A DNA stretch of 64,000 nt from Ipomoea triloba (taxonomy: Eukaryota; Streptophyta; Magnoliopsida; Solanales; Convolvulaceae). The stretch covers positions 18,780,699 to 18,844,698 of the forward strand of contig NC_044922.1 of the NCBI RefSeq assembly GCF_003576645.1, read 5' to 3'. The notes under the pieces were generated by a model. The model did not search any database, was not told the origin of the DNA, and saw only the letters and a program-made list of their open reading frames with translations. Below, in pieces: positions 36,001 to 47,082 of this stretch. Positions within the stretch are counted from its first letter, which is position 1, and the number at the start of each line of letters is the position of its first letter. Position numbers and translations under genes: made by a program.

Positions 36001-37661
36001 TTTAAAAAGTTGTCAGCTAAACAATAACTATATTTTTTATTCTCATTCAAAGTGTGTAAACCGGCCATGAACCAAGCACACCCTTTAGTACCATACATTG
36101 TCAAATTTTCTTAAAATGTATCCGTAATAGTATTGATAAGTTGTATATTTGAACTGCAGCATGGAGATGATTATTGACCGATACGAACGATACTCATATG
36201 CTGAGAAACGCTTGCTTGCAGAAACTAATGACTCTGAATCATCAGTAAGTGTATAATATGTCAAACTGTTACAAGCAGGCCACCAAATGAAACCGAGACG
36301 AAATATATCCTTCAATTTTGTTTGAACCTGGAATAGTTACGCTGTATGTGTCACTTTTGAAGGATAACTGGAGCTTGGAATATGCTAAGCTAAAAGGAAA
36401 GATTGATCTTCTGCAAAGGAATCACAAGTGAGAAATTCATATATACATTAATGACATCTTGTACTGTTGATGATAAAAATGCATGCATGCAGGCACTACA
36501 TGGGAGAAGATCTGGACACCATGAGCCAGAAAGATCTCCAGAATTTGGAGCAACAGCTTGATTCTTCTCTCAGGCTGATTCGATCCAGAAGAGTATGTAT
36601 GATTACTCGATTTAGAATATATATAATTCCTAAAGTCTAATCCTTCACTCCTTCAGCAAACCAAACAATAGAATACAATTTATGTTCTATTTCATTCCCT
36701 ATGGAATAGCATTCGTATTCCCTCAAAATTCATTCCGGCCATGAACCAAACGTGCTGTTATTTTCCTTAGATCATCAGTTTCTAAGTGTTCACTAAAATG
36801 CATGACTTCCAAGCTACGTGTCTCTGTCTTGCAGAGCCAGCTTCTGTATGATTCACTTTCTGAGCTGCAAAAAACAGTAAGCAGATTGATTCTCTTCTGC
36901 CATGGCTTAAAATATCTTGAGAGATTGATTCTCTTCTGTTTGGTTGACTATATGATCTTCAAACATTTTGGTTTTTTATGTTCTTTGACAGGAGAAGGCA
37001 ATTCTGCAGGAGAATAATATGCTGGCAAAGAAGGTGAGGTTGATTCTCTTCGGTTTGGTTAACTATGAGAACAAATATTTACAGTATAGTACCCAATATA
37101 ACACAAATAGCATACATAGTTGTACCTGATACACAAAGGCACCAATACCGCACAAATTCCATATAAAATATTTCTATGGGAAAGGATTGCATATGCGAGG
37201 GATACCGTGAAATTAGTATTTATCCTCTATTTTTGAGTGTCAAATGACCAATTTGCTTAAACTTAAAACAAGATGATTTGAAATCTAGTGCTTTTGTGAC
37301 CTGATGGTTAGATCAAGGAGAAGGAGAAGATGGCAGCACAGCAGGCACAATGGGAGCAAAATCAAGGCCCAAGCTCAACTTCATTCCTCTCACCACAACC
37401 ACTTCCTTGCCTAAACATTGGGTAACGACTAAATGACTAATTTATCACCTAATCATTTGGGCAGGGATGATATATAGCTTGTTGATATTTTACTAATCCA
37501 TGCTTATGATACTTGCATATATATATGTATAATGATTTCACGTAAGCAGTTACCAAGGAGAAAGAGCAAATCAAACAGGGAGAAATGACCTGGACCTAAA
37601 CCTTGACTCACTCTACCCTCCATGCCATCTTGGCTGCTTTGCTCCATGTGCCAATCAATAA
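33018..37661 (+). CDS. AP1: APETALA1/SQUAMOSA-type MADS-box transcription factor
   Basis: Eight exons (33018-33202, 36160-36244, 36363-36427, 36493-36592, 36835-36876, 36992-37033, 37312-37421, 37550-37661) give 246 aa. Exon sizes 185, 65, 100, 42 and 42 are those of MIKC genes. The MADS domain (1-60) starts [21 protein letters not shown] and K regions follow ([18 protein letters not shown]). The C-terminus has RNDLDL and CHLGCFA, the euAP1 signature, so I place it with AP1/SQUA (flower meristem identity, sepals) rather than FUL. In AP1 the protein ends in a CFAA prenylation box. Here that box reads CFAP and is followed by CANQ at the very end. Intron 1 is about 3 kb and contains a MITE and an internal duplication, which may matter because first introns of MIKC genes often hold regulatory sites. 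Confidence 0.92.
34237..35600 (+). repeat. Direct duplication inside AP1 intron 1
   Basis: The copy at about 34237-34940 matches about 35094-35600 in order: CAGTGCTTTTTCAGAT, TAGGGATAATAATT, CGGAGGCTTGGA, then TTTATTTAGCACACAT and CTTAGCTTAGGGAATTGCTT. The two copies have diverged through indels. Confidence 0.75.
35625..36088. mobile_element. MITE in AP1 intron 1
   Basis: Same family as 13799-14294, sharing GATCGGGAAGTGACA, AAGATGGAATGATAC and CATAATTGTGTTTTAAAA. Ends CTTTAGGTTATGTTTGGT and ACCAAGCACACCCTTTAG are imperfectly inverted. It lies about 70 bp before exon 2. Confidence 0.65.
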
Positions 37662-38065
37662 GCAATCAAAGTTGCTGGTCTGGCTTCATCCCCATACTTT
37701 CATTTCCTATGCGAGTATAGATGAGAGAAATAATATTGACACTGATTCCTAATTGTATGTTCATGATCTTTGACTCCTATGTATCTCATGCCCTCAGTAT
37801 ACTACTTTATCAAGAACAATTTGCACCATTTGTCATGAATCTGTGTCAGGATTCTTTAATATCTACACGTATGTTGGATATGATGTAAATTGACTGATGA
37901 AAGATGATGAATGTCTAACAGTATAAAATCAAAAAGGGAAAGCCATAGATTGTTTCAATGATCATGTCAAATAAGTTATCAGAGAACAATACAAATTTCA
38001 AGGAATCCAAGAATAAGTCGTTTTAATACCTCATCCATAAGTAGATAAGACACATGATCAGAACA

Positions 38066-38602
38066 TCATGTGGTTTGCTTCACCGGCCTGTGAGGCTTGG
38101 GGGCATTTGGATTTCCTTGTTCATAGAAGCTACGCAGAAGAGCAACCGCCTCAGATGCCATGATTCCTCCTACACATTTGAAGCTCTTCTTCTGTGCCAC
38201 TCCTGCACAAGTATGCAATGACAATATTGATCCACAGCCGCCAAATTTGTCATTCCCACATCCATAATACGCTTCTTTGATGCCTAGAAAAGACAGGGCC
38301 GCTGCACACATTATGCAGGGCTCGCAAGTCACATAAAGGACGCATTTTGAGAATCTTTCCGAGACTTCACTGGGTGAAAGTCCACTCTTCTTCCACTGCT
38401 CTAGCAAAATGTCAATGGCTTCCATCTCAGCATGCCTTGTAGCATTCCTGGTCTCTGTGGTTCGGTTCCTCCCCGAAGCAATCACCTCCCCATCCTCTAC
38501 CATGACACAACCGACCGGAACTTCAAGGCTGTCCAACGCAAGCTTTGCCTGTTCCAGAGCAAGTTTCATAAAAGAAAGGACCTCTTCACCATAAGATGCC
38601 AT
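38066..38602 (-). CDS. TAD2: tRNA-specific adenosine deaminase 2 (TAD2-type), inosine-34 formation
   Basis: A single coding exon of 178 aa starting MASYGEEVL at 38602. The cytidine/deoxycytidylate deaminase fold is clear: zinc ligand and catalytic HAE at residues 57-59 (RHAEMEAID) and the second site PCIMC at 95-99 ([12 protein letters not shown]). The family's TAD2 subunit pairs with TAD3 to convert A34 to inosine in tRNA anticodons. The frame stays open upstream to 38674 without an ATG, and a good splice donor (CAG|GTACGTTAA, at 38896 on the minus strand) suggests a 5' UTR intron ending near 38744. Length fits the family. It is convergent with the AP1-like gene, whose coding end lies 405 bp away. 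Confidence 0.9.
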   Translation of the reverse strand: MASYGEEVLSFMKLALEQAKLALDSLEVPVGCVMVEDGEVIASGRNRTTETRNATRHAEMEAIDILLEQWKKSGLSPSEVSERFSKCVLYVTCEPCIMCAAALSFLGIKEAYYGCGNDKFGGCGSILSLHTCAGVAQKKSFKCVGGIMASEAVALLRSFYEQGNPNAPKPHRPVKQTT

Positions 38603-39919
38603 CCGATTGAAATCGTGCTCTCTTCCCCTGGTTAGTCTGCCTGGATTTCCAGAATGCTGCGCTTCTCCGCTCACCGTCCTTGAGTGTTAGTGTGTTACCA
38701 TTGCAAGTGCACGAGCAAATAAAGCAAGAAAGTAAATGACTGGAATGAAGAAAAATGATAAAGACAGGAAGGATACTGGTTTAAACATTTTATCAAACAG
38801 GTGGCGTTCATACCGCCGACGAAAATACAGTAGCAATAATAACAATAAGAAGAATAATTAACGATAACAAGATAGGAAGAAGAGAATTAACGTACCTGCC
38901 CACATGAAATTCAACTAGGGATTGGTTGCTGCAGACTGCAGTGGATGTTTTTGCAGAACAGTTGGCTTCGCAATTGGGGTTTGAGCTCTTCTTTTTTTCT
39001 TGAATTTTCCCCCCTTCATGGGCCGTTTGGTTTGCTTTGAAATAAATTCCACATAATTAGAATTACTAAAATTTAATAAAAAGAACATTTTATACTTTGT
39101 TCCGTTCATAAGAAATCATTTTAAAAGGTAATTTTTATCTAATTACAGGCCATACTTTACGTATGCAAATAGTGTATATTAAATATACTTATTATTTATA
39201 AATATATAAAAAATATACTTATTATTTATGATCCACACAAAGGAATAATGGTTGTATCAGATTAGTCTAATTAAAAACCTCTCATAAAAATGAGAATGCA
39301 AGACACCTACTAACCAAATTTCAGCAGTATTTAGGAACAAATGTTCAGCTCATTCAATCAAAAAAAATGTTAACATATCTTCGTTAATTACGCATGCATA
39401 AGTTACATTCTTTCCAAAGGATTGAATCTCCAACCCTAATTATCCTCACATTAGTCAGATAGAACATCTAGAAAGATGCAAATTATGATTATTCAAATGT
39501 ATACAGACCCTAGGCTTTTACTCATTATACACAATGAACCCTTCACTTTATTCCTTATTTTTCTTTCTAAACTTAATCACGGTAACCAACTAAGCTGCAT
39601 ACACAGACTTGTATAAATTACTTTAACACTACTACTTCCTTCTCAAAATAGAGAGAACTCTATTCAACTTCAAATGTGGTCTACAAGAAGATTTTAAATA
39701 ATTTATAAATTTTAGTATTAACAGTTTGACATTTTGTTCAAATCAACTATATTATAATAGTTTTTGTAATACATGAATTAAATATTTAAATATATTCTTC
39801 TCAAAAAGTTGAATCTTCAACTCTAATAAAAAATATTTGATTATATATTCATTTTAAGTTACATATTTTTCTATTAAATAATTATATTTTAATATTATGT
39901 AATAATATTCATCTCACAT
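38603..39919. other. TAD2 5' UTR/promoter and gene-free spacer
   Basis: Contains the predicted 5' UTR exon (about 38896-38990) and intron of TAD2. From 39050 on there is AT-rich sequence in which I see no feature up to the solo LTR. Confidence 0.45.
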
Positions 39920-40762
39920 TGATAGCGTAAATGGAACCGGGGGTTATGATTACACTACGAATACGTATGTTTGTCAATAAGTGGGAGGGCGCTCGTAGGT
40001 CAGCCGGTCGGTCTACCGTAGGGCGATCGGGCAGTCCAAGACTGAGAAATATCCCGAGTGGTAAGTAGTTACGAGCGGGTCGCTTAGAATAGCGCAGGCT
40101 GCTATTGTAGGGTGGTCAGGTTGCAATTACAAAGCGGGAATTACAAGTGAACGGTTACACGGGGTGTAGACCGTGATATAGATTGATGTTGTAGGGTGAG
40201 ATTACAAGTAGTGAGTAGTAGTAGTTACAATCAGATGGAGATGAGAAGTGAGGGGGAGACCCCTCTTATTTATACTAAATCAAGTCGGTCTACGCATTTA
40301 ATGCACCAGCTGCAAGTGGTTTGACGTGACGTCTTCTTATTGGCTTGGTCAGGCGGTCACTCTACAGGCTACGCGTAGGTTGACTGGTCGAGGTTGCAGA
40401 GCCGCAAGTTGTCAATCGCCGGCCTGCAGGCGCAAGTTGAACTGCTTTACTTGTTGTGTAAGATAAGGTTTCAGCTTGCAGGTTGCGTCATCTTGTTGAC
40501 CGACCGGTCATCCTATGGTAAACCGGTCATCCTACCGTAGACCGGTCATCCTACGGTAGACCGGTCGGGTGTGTTTCCGTCGGGGCGACTCCAATGGTGA
40601 TCCGAGAGCATTTTTGTCACAAGGCCTATCGATACGGGCGGTACGGTTGATCACAAGTGATTTATTCCGGCCGGGTTGATGGCTATGACGGACTGGTCAG
40701 GTGACTTCTTGTTGGAGCGACTATACGGGTCAATCCTTTGTGCGTATTTACCCATCACACAT
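39915..40762. mobile_element. Solo LTR of a second LTR retrotransposon family, with 5-bp target duplication
   Basis: The LTR at 39920-40757 (838 bp) starts TGATAGCGTAAAT and ends ATTTACCCATCA, the two ends being imperfect inverted repeats. The 5-bp direct repeat CACAT flanks it (39915-39919 and 40758-40762). It is markedly GC-richer than its surroundings. A possible promoter (TTATTTATACTA) lies near 40267. A 19-bp unit ACCGGTCATCCTACGGTAG is tandemly repeated three to four times at 40500-40565. Confidence 0.88.
40500..40565. repeat. Tandem 19-20 bp repeat inside the solo LTR
   Basis: Copies of ACCGGTCATCCTACGGTAG with point changes (TATGGTAA, TACCGTAG, TACGGTAG). Each contains the palindrome ACCGGT. 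Confidence 0.85.
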
Positions 40763-40947
40763 ATCACATGAGTCGCATACTAATTCTAAGATATAAAATA
40801 AAATAAAATAAAATAAAAACAGTCTTCGCCATTCAAAGAAAAGTCTTGATAACAATACCCAACATCATCGATCATCATCATGTTGTACTATGACATCAAA
40901 TTAGAATATCAAAAAGAAAAAAACATGATTAAACACCAAAATCCCGC

Positions 40948-41298
40948 TCAAAAATAATCACAATATGTATCAAAGTCATTGAAACCACATTCAATATCAT
41001 CCCAAGTAGCATCACCACATTCTTGCCCAAAATCCTCCCATGGCTCCCAATAATCAAACTCATGCTCAAAGTCATCTACATACTCAGTAAAACCATTCCA
41101 AACAAACTCAAAATCACAGCCATTCAAATCACTCCCGACACGGATCCGACGGACGGAGGAGGAGTTGCCGCCGTCGCTATCATAGTCTATCCCAAAATCA
41201 TTCGAACAAACATCAGAATCTTCGTCATAATCATCCAAATCCAAATAGCCATCAAAATCTAGCTCAAACACATCACACCAAGACTCCGTATCAAACAT
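40948..41298 (-). CDS. Very acidic small protein, unrecognised
   Basis: One exon, 116 aa. I do not recognise the family. Composition is extreme: 26 Asp and 11 Glu against three Arg, one His and no Lys, with many aromatic residues (for example DYWEPWEDF). There is no signal peptide, transmembrane span or regular repeat unit. Support for a real gene: ATG context ACAATG, a good TATA box (CTATAAAG, 41348-41355) about 50 bp upstream, and a long open frame in AT-rich DNA. Against it: no known relative and a strongly GA-rich third-position pattern that could leave a chance open frame. If made, it would be an intrinsically acidic cytosolic or nuclear protein. Confidence 0.5.
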   Translation of the reverse strand: MFDTESWCDVFELDFDGYLDLDDYDEDSDVCSNDFGIDYDSDGGNSSSVRRIRVGSDLNGCDFEFVWNGFTEYVDDFEHEFDYWEPWEDFGQECGDATWDDIECGFNDFDTYCDYF

Positions 41299-41347
41299 TG
41301 TACCAGCTTTGAATCAGTGTTCGTTGCAAATATGAGCCTAGCAGGGA

Positions 41348-41355
41348 CTTTATAG
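41348..41355 (-). promoter_or_regulatory. TATA box upstream of the acidic small protein
   Basis: The minus strand reads CTATAAAG, 50-57 bp before the ATG at 41298. Confidence 0.5.
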
Positions 41356-42519
41356 AGCATATATGGAAGGCCAGTGGTTAGAATTCAGAAAGTCATTTAA
41401 TTTAATACACTATTTATTAGATAAACCCATCCAATGCCCTCGACCTGCCAACTCGTGCTGATTTCCAACCAAAATTGATGATATCAATAAATAATGTTGA
41501 ACTGACTAGATGATGTCAACCGGCCAAAAACTATAGAAAAGCAAGTACATTAATTAATAGCAAAATAGAAAAATAGAGGGATAGAACAGACTCCACATTT
41601 AATTTCTAGGTGATGGGCAACTGCCTAGTACCCGCAACGAGCTTACCACTCACACGGTAGCTGCCAAGTTTTTTTTTTTTTTCGTACTACATTACAATGT
41701 AGTATCTGTTCATAACTACTTTTATATATATGGTAGTGTAATCGGGTGCCACTAGACCATCGTCTTTGACGTCAAGTTTGATCATGCGTTCTTTGGCGTC
41801 AAGTTAAATCATATACGGTGCCTGCAATGTGTTGCTCATGAACCAAGTTACCGGTTAATTACATGGTGGATGTCATGACCACTTATAATCTTAAAGTATA
41901 CAAATGATCAATATTAGTCCCTGATGACTATTGTATTTTTATCACATTTAATCTGGTAGGGTTGTCATAATTTAATGATCACCTAGGTAAGAGACCTAAT
42001 ATACGGTAAGGAGCCACTTCTACAAGAACTTTAATCATGCATCTCCAAAAGTGATCTATAAGTTTCCAACAACTTAAAATTTGATCCTTTAATTGTTTGA
42101 GATGTATGTGTTGATTTTGCTACAACATAAGACTAATTACACACTCGTTCTTCCATTAAATCTTCCATAGATAAAACCATAAAAGTGCGAAGAATCTTCC
42201 AACCTTAAAAGTACGACGATCGAATTGCTTCTGTTTACCATTGTTTGTTTGGGTAGTATTAAAAACAAAAGAGAATCATAATATTAAGAAGAAAAAACCA
42301 ACTTCACAAATTAAAAATTATGATACATGAAATGATAATAAAACAAAGCGAAGCCCTTCCATTTTGATTAAACAAAAACCATAAAAGTCCATACATGCAT
42401 GCATGCATGCATGCGATCAAACAAAACAACAGAAACTAAAGCAACATCCTTAAAACTACTACATCACCACAATTAACACCAGAACAACCAAACATCTGCA
42501 TATCTGGAACAGAGGATGA
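41356..42519. other. Spacer with SINE and a dispersed repeat copy
   Basis: A SINE (41666-41770) has landed in a copy of the dispersed repeat that also occurs at 43640-43780 and three times in the P450 intron (41578-41665 and about 41770-41860). A GCAT microsatellite lies at 42392-42413. No gene. Confidence 0.55.
41666..41770 (-). mobile_element. SINE copy (internally deleted)
   Basis: Minus-strand order: ATGGTCTAGTGGCACCCG, then a deletion of the B-box region, then AGTTATGAACAGATACTACA and an A-run (T-run at 41669-41682). Confidence 0.65.
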
Positions 42520-42761
42520 TTACTTGTCACGAAGACTACGGAAATAGGAAGCGGGATCACGCTCAAAGTCATCCCTGAAGATGCGATAATCCCTGCCAGG
42601 AGCCTTCATCGTCGGGCGGTCGCCTTTCGAGCCTCCGAAAAGCTCACAGCCGTCCAGATGACTAAACCCACAATAGCCACAACACCGCCGCCGATGGCTG
42701 CGCCACTCACCTTCTTCTCCGACGGTTGCCCACAACTGTTGCTTCCTTCATGCGAACCCAT
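42520..42761 (-). pseudogene. Small membrane protein with apparent one-base deletion
   Basis: From the ATG at 42761 the frame reads MGSHEGSNSCGQPSEKKVSG and then a hydrophobic span (about residues 20-41, IGGGVVAIVGLVIWTAV), stopping at 42606 after 51 aa. In the next frame the sequence continues as KGDRPTMKAPGRDYRIFRDD and on to FRSLRDK at 42520, which looks like the soluble tail of the same small protein. Restoring one T to the TTTT run at 42638-42641 (AAAA on plus) would join both into about 80 aa. So this is a recent frameshift, a homopolymer error, or a real 51-aa protein. Function unknown. Confidence 0.55.
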
Positions 42762-43795
42762 TGCACTGCCTTTCTACCTGCTCGTACGTAGTGTGCTTCG
42801 AATTAAAGCTAAGGTACAACGTCAACAACATAGCATGGTATTTATAGCACAGACATGGAAGATCAAAGGACGGACAGACAGTAAATTATTACACTTTACT
42901 TTCGTGAATATTTCCAATGAAATTTGTGGATACCAAGAAGCTCTGGGTGGAGTGAATTGTACTACATGCCAGTATCTAGGGAATATCATTATATCAACGC
43001 CCAAGAGCTCATTAATTATACCAAGAAGCTTTGGGTAGCAGAGCACTACTCGAGAATTGTAGTAGGTAAAGGGATTATAGTTGACAAGTTACTGTTAATA
43101 GCACATTCTTGTTTTTGAATACTATGGATTCTTTTTTTTTTTTTTTTTTTGAATACTATGGATTCTATTACTCCATGTAAGGTAATATCTGTTCAATATA
43201 CATTCTCTATCTGTTATAATTCAAATAGTCAATAATTCACTATTGGAGGCAGGAGTTCAATTCTGTGACTTTCTCTAAAAGAGAGACACAGATGTGCCAG
43301 CTGAGCACAATGTGTTTGACAATAGCACACTCGATCTAGTTATTAACAATTGATCAATCATTATCAATGACCATGGCTCACAATTGACATAAGGTACATT
43401 ATTTGAGTATTGAAAATTCATTATTTGGTAATGAATACACAATAATTGTACCTTCAATATATTAATAATGAATATATATTCATTGTCCGAATATAATTTG
43501 CCTAGTTTGACCAACTTCACTAAAATGTCCCCTCATTATACAATTTTATTGCTTACAAACTGCACTAGACATGCTTACAAAATGCGAAATTCCCTTCCTG
43601 AAGTCCCACATTCAAGGCCGACAAAATAATGGAAGGATAGATCAGACTCCATTCCTAGGTGGGAGAACCACTGCCTATATACTGCACACAACGAGGCCAC
43701 CACTCACACTATAGTTGTCAAGTTTAATTACGTGTCCTTACCCACAATTTATTATCTAGAAACCAACTGTAGATGCGAGCCATCCAATATACTTA
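42762..43795. other. Spacer with SINE and dispersed repeat
   Basis: A diverged SINE lies at 43131-43318. A copy of the dispersed repeat seen in the P450 intron lies at about 43640-43780 (CTCCATTCCTAGGTGGGAGA, CCCACAATTTATTA). Frames in this stretch have no support. Confidence 0.5.
43131..43318 (-). mobile_element. Diverged SINE copy with duplicated tail
   Basis: The minus strand keeps CACATTGTGCTCAGCTGGCAC, a degenerate B-box and a poly-A end. The 16-bp tail text GAATACTATGGATTCT occurs on both sides of the T-run (43116-43131 and about 43151-43166). Confidence 0.5.
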
Positions 43796-46407
43796 TCAAA
43801 TCCTATGGAGGATGACTTGAACTCCATGTTTTGGTCTCACCATGAAAAGCTGAAGTGGGGAGTGAACATAAGATGAAGACAGCGCAACCGAGTAGCGTTG
43901 CAGGATCATAGACAGAACAACCTTAGCCTCAGCCATGGCAAAGTTTAAGCCCAGACAAGTACGAGGTCCATATCCGAATGGCAATAAGGCAATTGGATGG
44001 TTGTTTGTGGCTTTGACCACTCCTTCTGCAAATCTTTCTGGCTTAAACTTATGAACATCTTTACCCCATATCTCAGGATCGTGTTGAAGTGCAAGAGGTG
44101 AAATGTAGAGATGAATATTAGGCGGTAGAGTTATGTTCCCTAGAACAACATTCTTCTCAACCTTCCTCTTTATGTAAGGCACCGGAGGATATAATCTTAA
44201 GGTTTCTTCAAGAATCATGTTCATCTGCAACAACAAAACAAAACAAGAATCATGACATCTCTGTTGTAAATTTGAGGCAACGTCAACTAAAGCTGACACT
44301 CTTTAAGTAAAAGGAGAACACAACTGAAGCAGAAAATAAAGTATGTGGCGTGTTACAATTGAATTTTAATTTATTAGTACTTACAATTTTCAATCTTGCA
44401 ATGCCATAAGGGGTGGGATTCTCTTGCCCAAACACTTCCATGACCTCTTTCCTTGCTCTCTCTTGCCAATCCTCATGTGTAGCTAGAAGGAGAGTTGCCC
44501 ATCCAAGCAAAGACGTCGTCGTTTCGTGCCCCGCCAAATAGAATGTTTTGCATTCATCAACCATGTCTTGTATGCAAATTTGGTTATTGTCACCATTTTC
44601 TTGATTATTAGCCTCCAAGAGTTTCTCAAGAAAATCATCACTTCTTATTCTTCTAGAGCCTTTTGGTTCCCCAGTTTTTGTCTGCTCTCTCTTCTTTATA
44701 ATCTGAATTATTCCATTTCTGATACCTTCCTCAAGTTTCTCAGATTCCAGTTCATCACTGTTCTTCATGATTCTACTGATCCCTGGAAACCTAACATTCA
44801 GAGCATTCTTGGAGACTAAGGTTGTTAGCTTTATCAGCATCTCAAATATGTTTTTCCCTTCCAAGTAATTGCTTCCAAAAGCTGTCCTGGAAATCACTTC
44901 TGATGTTAACAGCCTGAACTCCTCAAAAGCTTCAATCTCTTTCCCTTCGTGTTCCTTCCATGCCTCCAGCATTGTTTCTGCACTTTCGATCATGGCTGGA
45001 AACATACCCTGCAGTAAGACACATCAGTGTACAGTTCATCTAATAGCCAATAAGAATATATTGCTTCTATGAAACTTGAAATTCTTGTTCATAAAAGACA
45101 AAATTTTTCCGCTCACTCCAAGATAATAGAGATATAAATTATAGTAACTCAACCACCCATTAAGTGGAAGAGCCAATATTTAGTGCCCACAAGGAGTCCA
45201 TTACATTAGGTGTAACACCAAGGCTGCGGTTGTCATGTTTGGTCATGTGCTTTTACCCACAATTTATTACCTACAAATTGAGCTGTCCGTGCAAATAAGA
45301 AATTAAACCTGAAAATTTTGTCAGCAAAATTCCCTTGCCCCCAGGTCCCAACACCTTGGCTTAACAGGATAGTAGAGAGATAAATCACGGATACTCAGCA
45401 ACCCATTGGATGAGAGAACCAGTGCATAATGCCCATAACGAGCCGAGCTCACTACATTAGGTGTATCTCTCACACTTTAATTGTCCGTCTGAATTATGTG
45501 TTTTTGCCTATAATCTATCACCCAGGAATTGAGTGTGTGGGCAAGAAATTTAAAATTTTTGTCCACAAAAAACGAAATTCCGTTGCCTCAAGGCCCCGAC
45601 ACTCCAACTCAACAAGATACAAATAAATGACGGTGACTCAACGGCCCATTAAGTGAGAGAATCAGATGCCTACAACAAACTCACCGACCACCACATTGAA
45701 ATTTGAATGTAACTTCCAGGCCACATTGCAAATATCAGAGTTGGGTCATGTGTCATTGTCCACGACCTACCCTAAAAAATCCTAAATTCTTGAAATGACA
45801 GGTAATTGATCTTACTCTGAGGCTTTCTCCATGGAAGACATTGTTGGCTAGTTTTCGCATTCTTGCCCACTTCTCCCCTTTTGATGATGAAACACCATCT
45901 CCTAGCAGCTTCTTGCTGAAGCCTTGAAGCTCTATTTTTGGGTAATTCCCCTTTCTGTCACTCAGTATCTCCTTCACAAGTTCTGGTTCAGTCACTACCA
46001 GCTCCGGTTGTGGCCCTAACCAGTAAAGAAAATTCGCCCCTACAGTTCAAAAACACACAAACATTGACTCAACAAAACAAAACAACAATTTTAAGTTACT
46101 AGGAAACCCAACAAATTTAATCTGATAAATAACCAAGCAACTAACCATATAGCCTTTTCCAGGAATAAATGTGTGGTAATATTCTTGGAAATATGTGATG
46201 AGACAAGTCTTCCATGGGCTTGCTGGTGATTCCTCTTCTGGCTTCTGAGATTTCTTTGGTGTTTCCATGGAGGAATCTGTAAGAAGGCCCTTTGATCCCC
46301 TGGGAACTCATCAGCTTCTGTATATGAACAGGAGCCCACCATAGCTTTTCACACAACCATGCAGCTAACACCAGCAAAGAAGAAATGAAAATTATGATGA
46401 TTATCAT
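43796..46407 (-). CDS. Cytochrome P450, CYP72 clan, CYP749A-like
   Basis: Four exons (46407-46146, 46039-45816, 45008-44385, 44224-43796) give 512 aa. It starts with a hydrophobic N-terminal membrane anchor (IIIIIFISSLLVLAAWL) for the endoplasmic reticulum. I-helix AGHETTT, ExxR at E377-R380 (EETLR), FKPERF, and the heme loop FGYGPRTCLG with the cysteine ligand at about residue 460 are intact. SQGIKGPSYRFLHGNTKEI near the N-terminus is typical of CYP749A. Members of the CYP72 clan oxidise terpenoids, hormones and other small molecules. The substrate of this one is not known. Intron 2 (45009-45815) carries three tandem copies of a dispersed repeat. A decayed copy of exon 1 lies upstream at 47083-47290. 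Confidence 0.92.
45130..45780. repeat. Three tandem copies of a ~240-bp dispersed repeat in P450 intron 2
   Basis: Copies begin near 45140, 45385 and 45630, each with CCCATTAAGTG or CCCATTGGATG, GAGAGAACCAGTGC-like text, TTAGGTGTA, and two of the three with CCCACAATTTATTACC-like text. Related copies lie at 41578-41860, 43640-43780 and 52500-52570. Not classified. Confidence 0.65.
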
Positions 46408-47082
46408 GTTAATTAACCTGCAATATTAATTCCCAAATGCATTATCTGCTGAACTTTAAAAAAAAAAAAAACAAGTTCCTGAATTGGGAATTTTGTGTTG
46501 CAGCTACAAGACAATTATATCTAAGATGCCATTCTTGACTTCATCTAAAAACTAAGTAGAATTCTTGAATTATATCAGTCAAATAATATTAAATTGCAAT
46601 AATTGTACTAACATCTCTTTTAATTTAATACTATATCCTCTTTAAACAATTAAACATGAGCTGTTCATTGAATTGATAGTGGTCCAAACATGCATGAAAA
46701 GCATCTATGTATGACTATTATAATATTAGGCACTATTGTACTTTTAATTTTAATGAACATTTAACGTAATCTAAGAAATTTCTGGTACACCCACTACTTA
46801 ACCTACTTATTTTATTAAAATTTTGATTCGCAGGAAAATCCTTAACTGTTCTGAGCGAAACCTATTTTGTAACCCTCTCCAGCAAAGAAGCTAGCCAGGC
46901 CAGATCCCCTTAACACAAGTCGGGACTTCTCATAAAGGGTCTTACACTTATGTTATTAGACAACCGGGTTCTTGGCATATCATGACATTATTGACACGTA
47001 GTCGTGGCTACCTAGAAAGTTTAAAGTATTTCTGCATTATTTATATCCATTGGCCATTATAAGAACATTATTTAAAGTTTAA
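46408..47082. other. P450 upstream region
   Basis: AT-rich promoter region of the P450 gene. No specific element recognised. Confidence 0.4.

Noticed and set aside
38603..38674. Longer N-terminus for TAD2
   Set aside because: The frame is open but has no ATG, and the region looks like a 5' UTR exon.
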